Positions 12,117 to 12,213 of a DNA stretch of 12,213 nucleotides are shown here, in pieces (within the stretch, counting starts at the first letter, position 1; every line of letters begins with the position of its first letter). A program made the position numbers and the translations under genes. The stretch is from an uncultured Anaerococcus sp. (GTDB taxonomy: Bacteria > Bacillota > Clostridia > Tissierellales > Peptoniphilaceae), in assembly GCA_943913325.1 (NCBI GenBank), contig CALTXP010000044.1, forward strand, positions 1 to 12,213, written 5' to 3'. The notes beneath the pieces were generated by a model. That model ran no database searches. It saw nothing but the letters and a program-made list of their open reading frames with translations, and was not told the origin of the DNA.

Positions 12117-12213
12117 GATGAATGTTAAAATACCTTGAAATCAACATTTATAGGTGTTTTTACATCATACCTGGCATGCCACCCATTCCAGGTTGTTCAT
12201 TATTTTCTGGCTC
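12117..12213. other. right chromosomal junction (att region, groEL 3' end)
   Basis: The island stops near here, because groEL coding sequence continues to the window edge and int lies just inside. Known SaPI groups integrate at the groEL 3' end, the crossover core being part of or next to the last codons. No second copy of the core (TTTTTACATCAT and neighbours) is in the window, so the other att site lies left of base 1 and the exact crossover cannot be set. Confidence 0.5.
12160..12213 (-). CDS. groEL: chaperonin GroEL, C-terminal end (partial)
   Basis: The last 17 codons plus stop of a minus-strand gene enter from the right edge, reading EPENNEQPGMGGMPGMM. The GGM-rich tail ending in GMGGMPGMM is the signature end of bacterial GroEL, the folding chaperonin. 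The composition before it (E/N/Q) is like staphylococcal GroEL tails. The gene is host sequence, and its reading frame remains intact to the normal-looking stop. The island next to it therefore keeps the coding end, as expected for integration at a gene's 3' end. Confidence 0.88.
   Translation of the reverse strand, partial: EPENNEQPGMGGMPGMM

Overview
The window is AT-rich, Gram-positive DNA. It is best read as most of a staphylococcal phage-inducible chromosomal island (PICI/SaPI-like), joined at its right end to the 3' end of the host groEL gene. The evidence is the order int / divergent repressor pair / antirepressor-like gene / small early genes / primase-helicase / iteron origin / late-type operon / terS. 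The last bases of the window, on the minus strand, encode a GroEL tail ending GMGGMPGMM. I infer Staphylococcus, probably a coagulase-negative species, but cannot fix the species. The left island end is not in the window.

Right to left: the groEL tail (12160-12213) is followed by a short junction with a helically phased direct repeat. Next come a tyrosine integrase and an XRE-type repressor on the plus strand (10323-12091), and a divergent promoter region with a perfect 18-bp palindrome (10245-10262). A minus-strand early operon follows: a Cro/Str-like regulator, a BRO-N protein, a DUF771/Xis-like HTH protein, a short membrane protein, three tiny coupled ORFs, a 68-aa ORF and a DUF1474-like ORF (7878-10226). 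A long hairpin (7802-7860) separates this from the primase-helicase gene (5508-7778). The replication origin (5254-5505) has GTAGCT/AGCTAC iterons on both sides of an A+T-rich core, the SaPI ori design.

The left half holds a conserved SaPI-type small protein gene with an early stop (4878-5189) and a promoter with an inverted repeat. Next is a short operon of unknown late-type genes (3575-4778) ending at a terminator (3396-3423), and then about 1.2 kb with no intact gene. The end of that stretch contains the tail of an HNH endonuclease, directly upstream of a P27-family terS. This is the gene order around cos in HK97-like siphophages, so cos-type packaging is the best guess. Downstream of terS are three regulator-like genes, two of them sigma-region-4/RinA-like, an acidic 61-aa ORF, and the end of a convergent plus-strand gene at the left edge.

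Many genes are broken by single-base indels, mostly in A/T runs: primase twice, the 206-aa protein, the DUF1474-like gene, the 70-aa gene and probably the membrane protein. One gene has an in-frame stop. This is either a decaying island or a homopolymer-error-prone sequence; raw reads would decide. If corrected, nearly every module of a working satellite is present.
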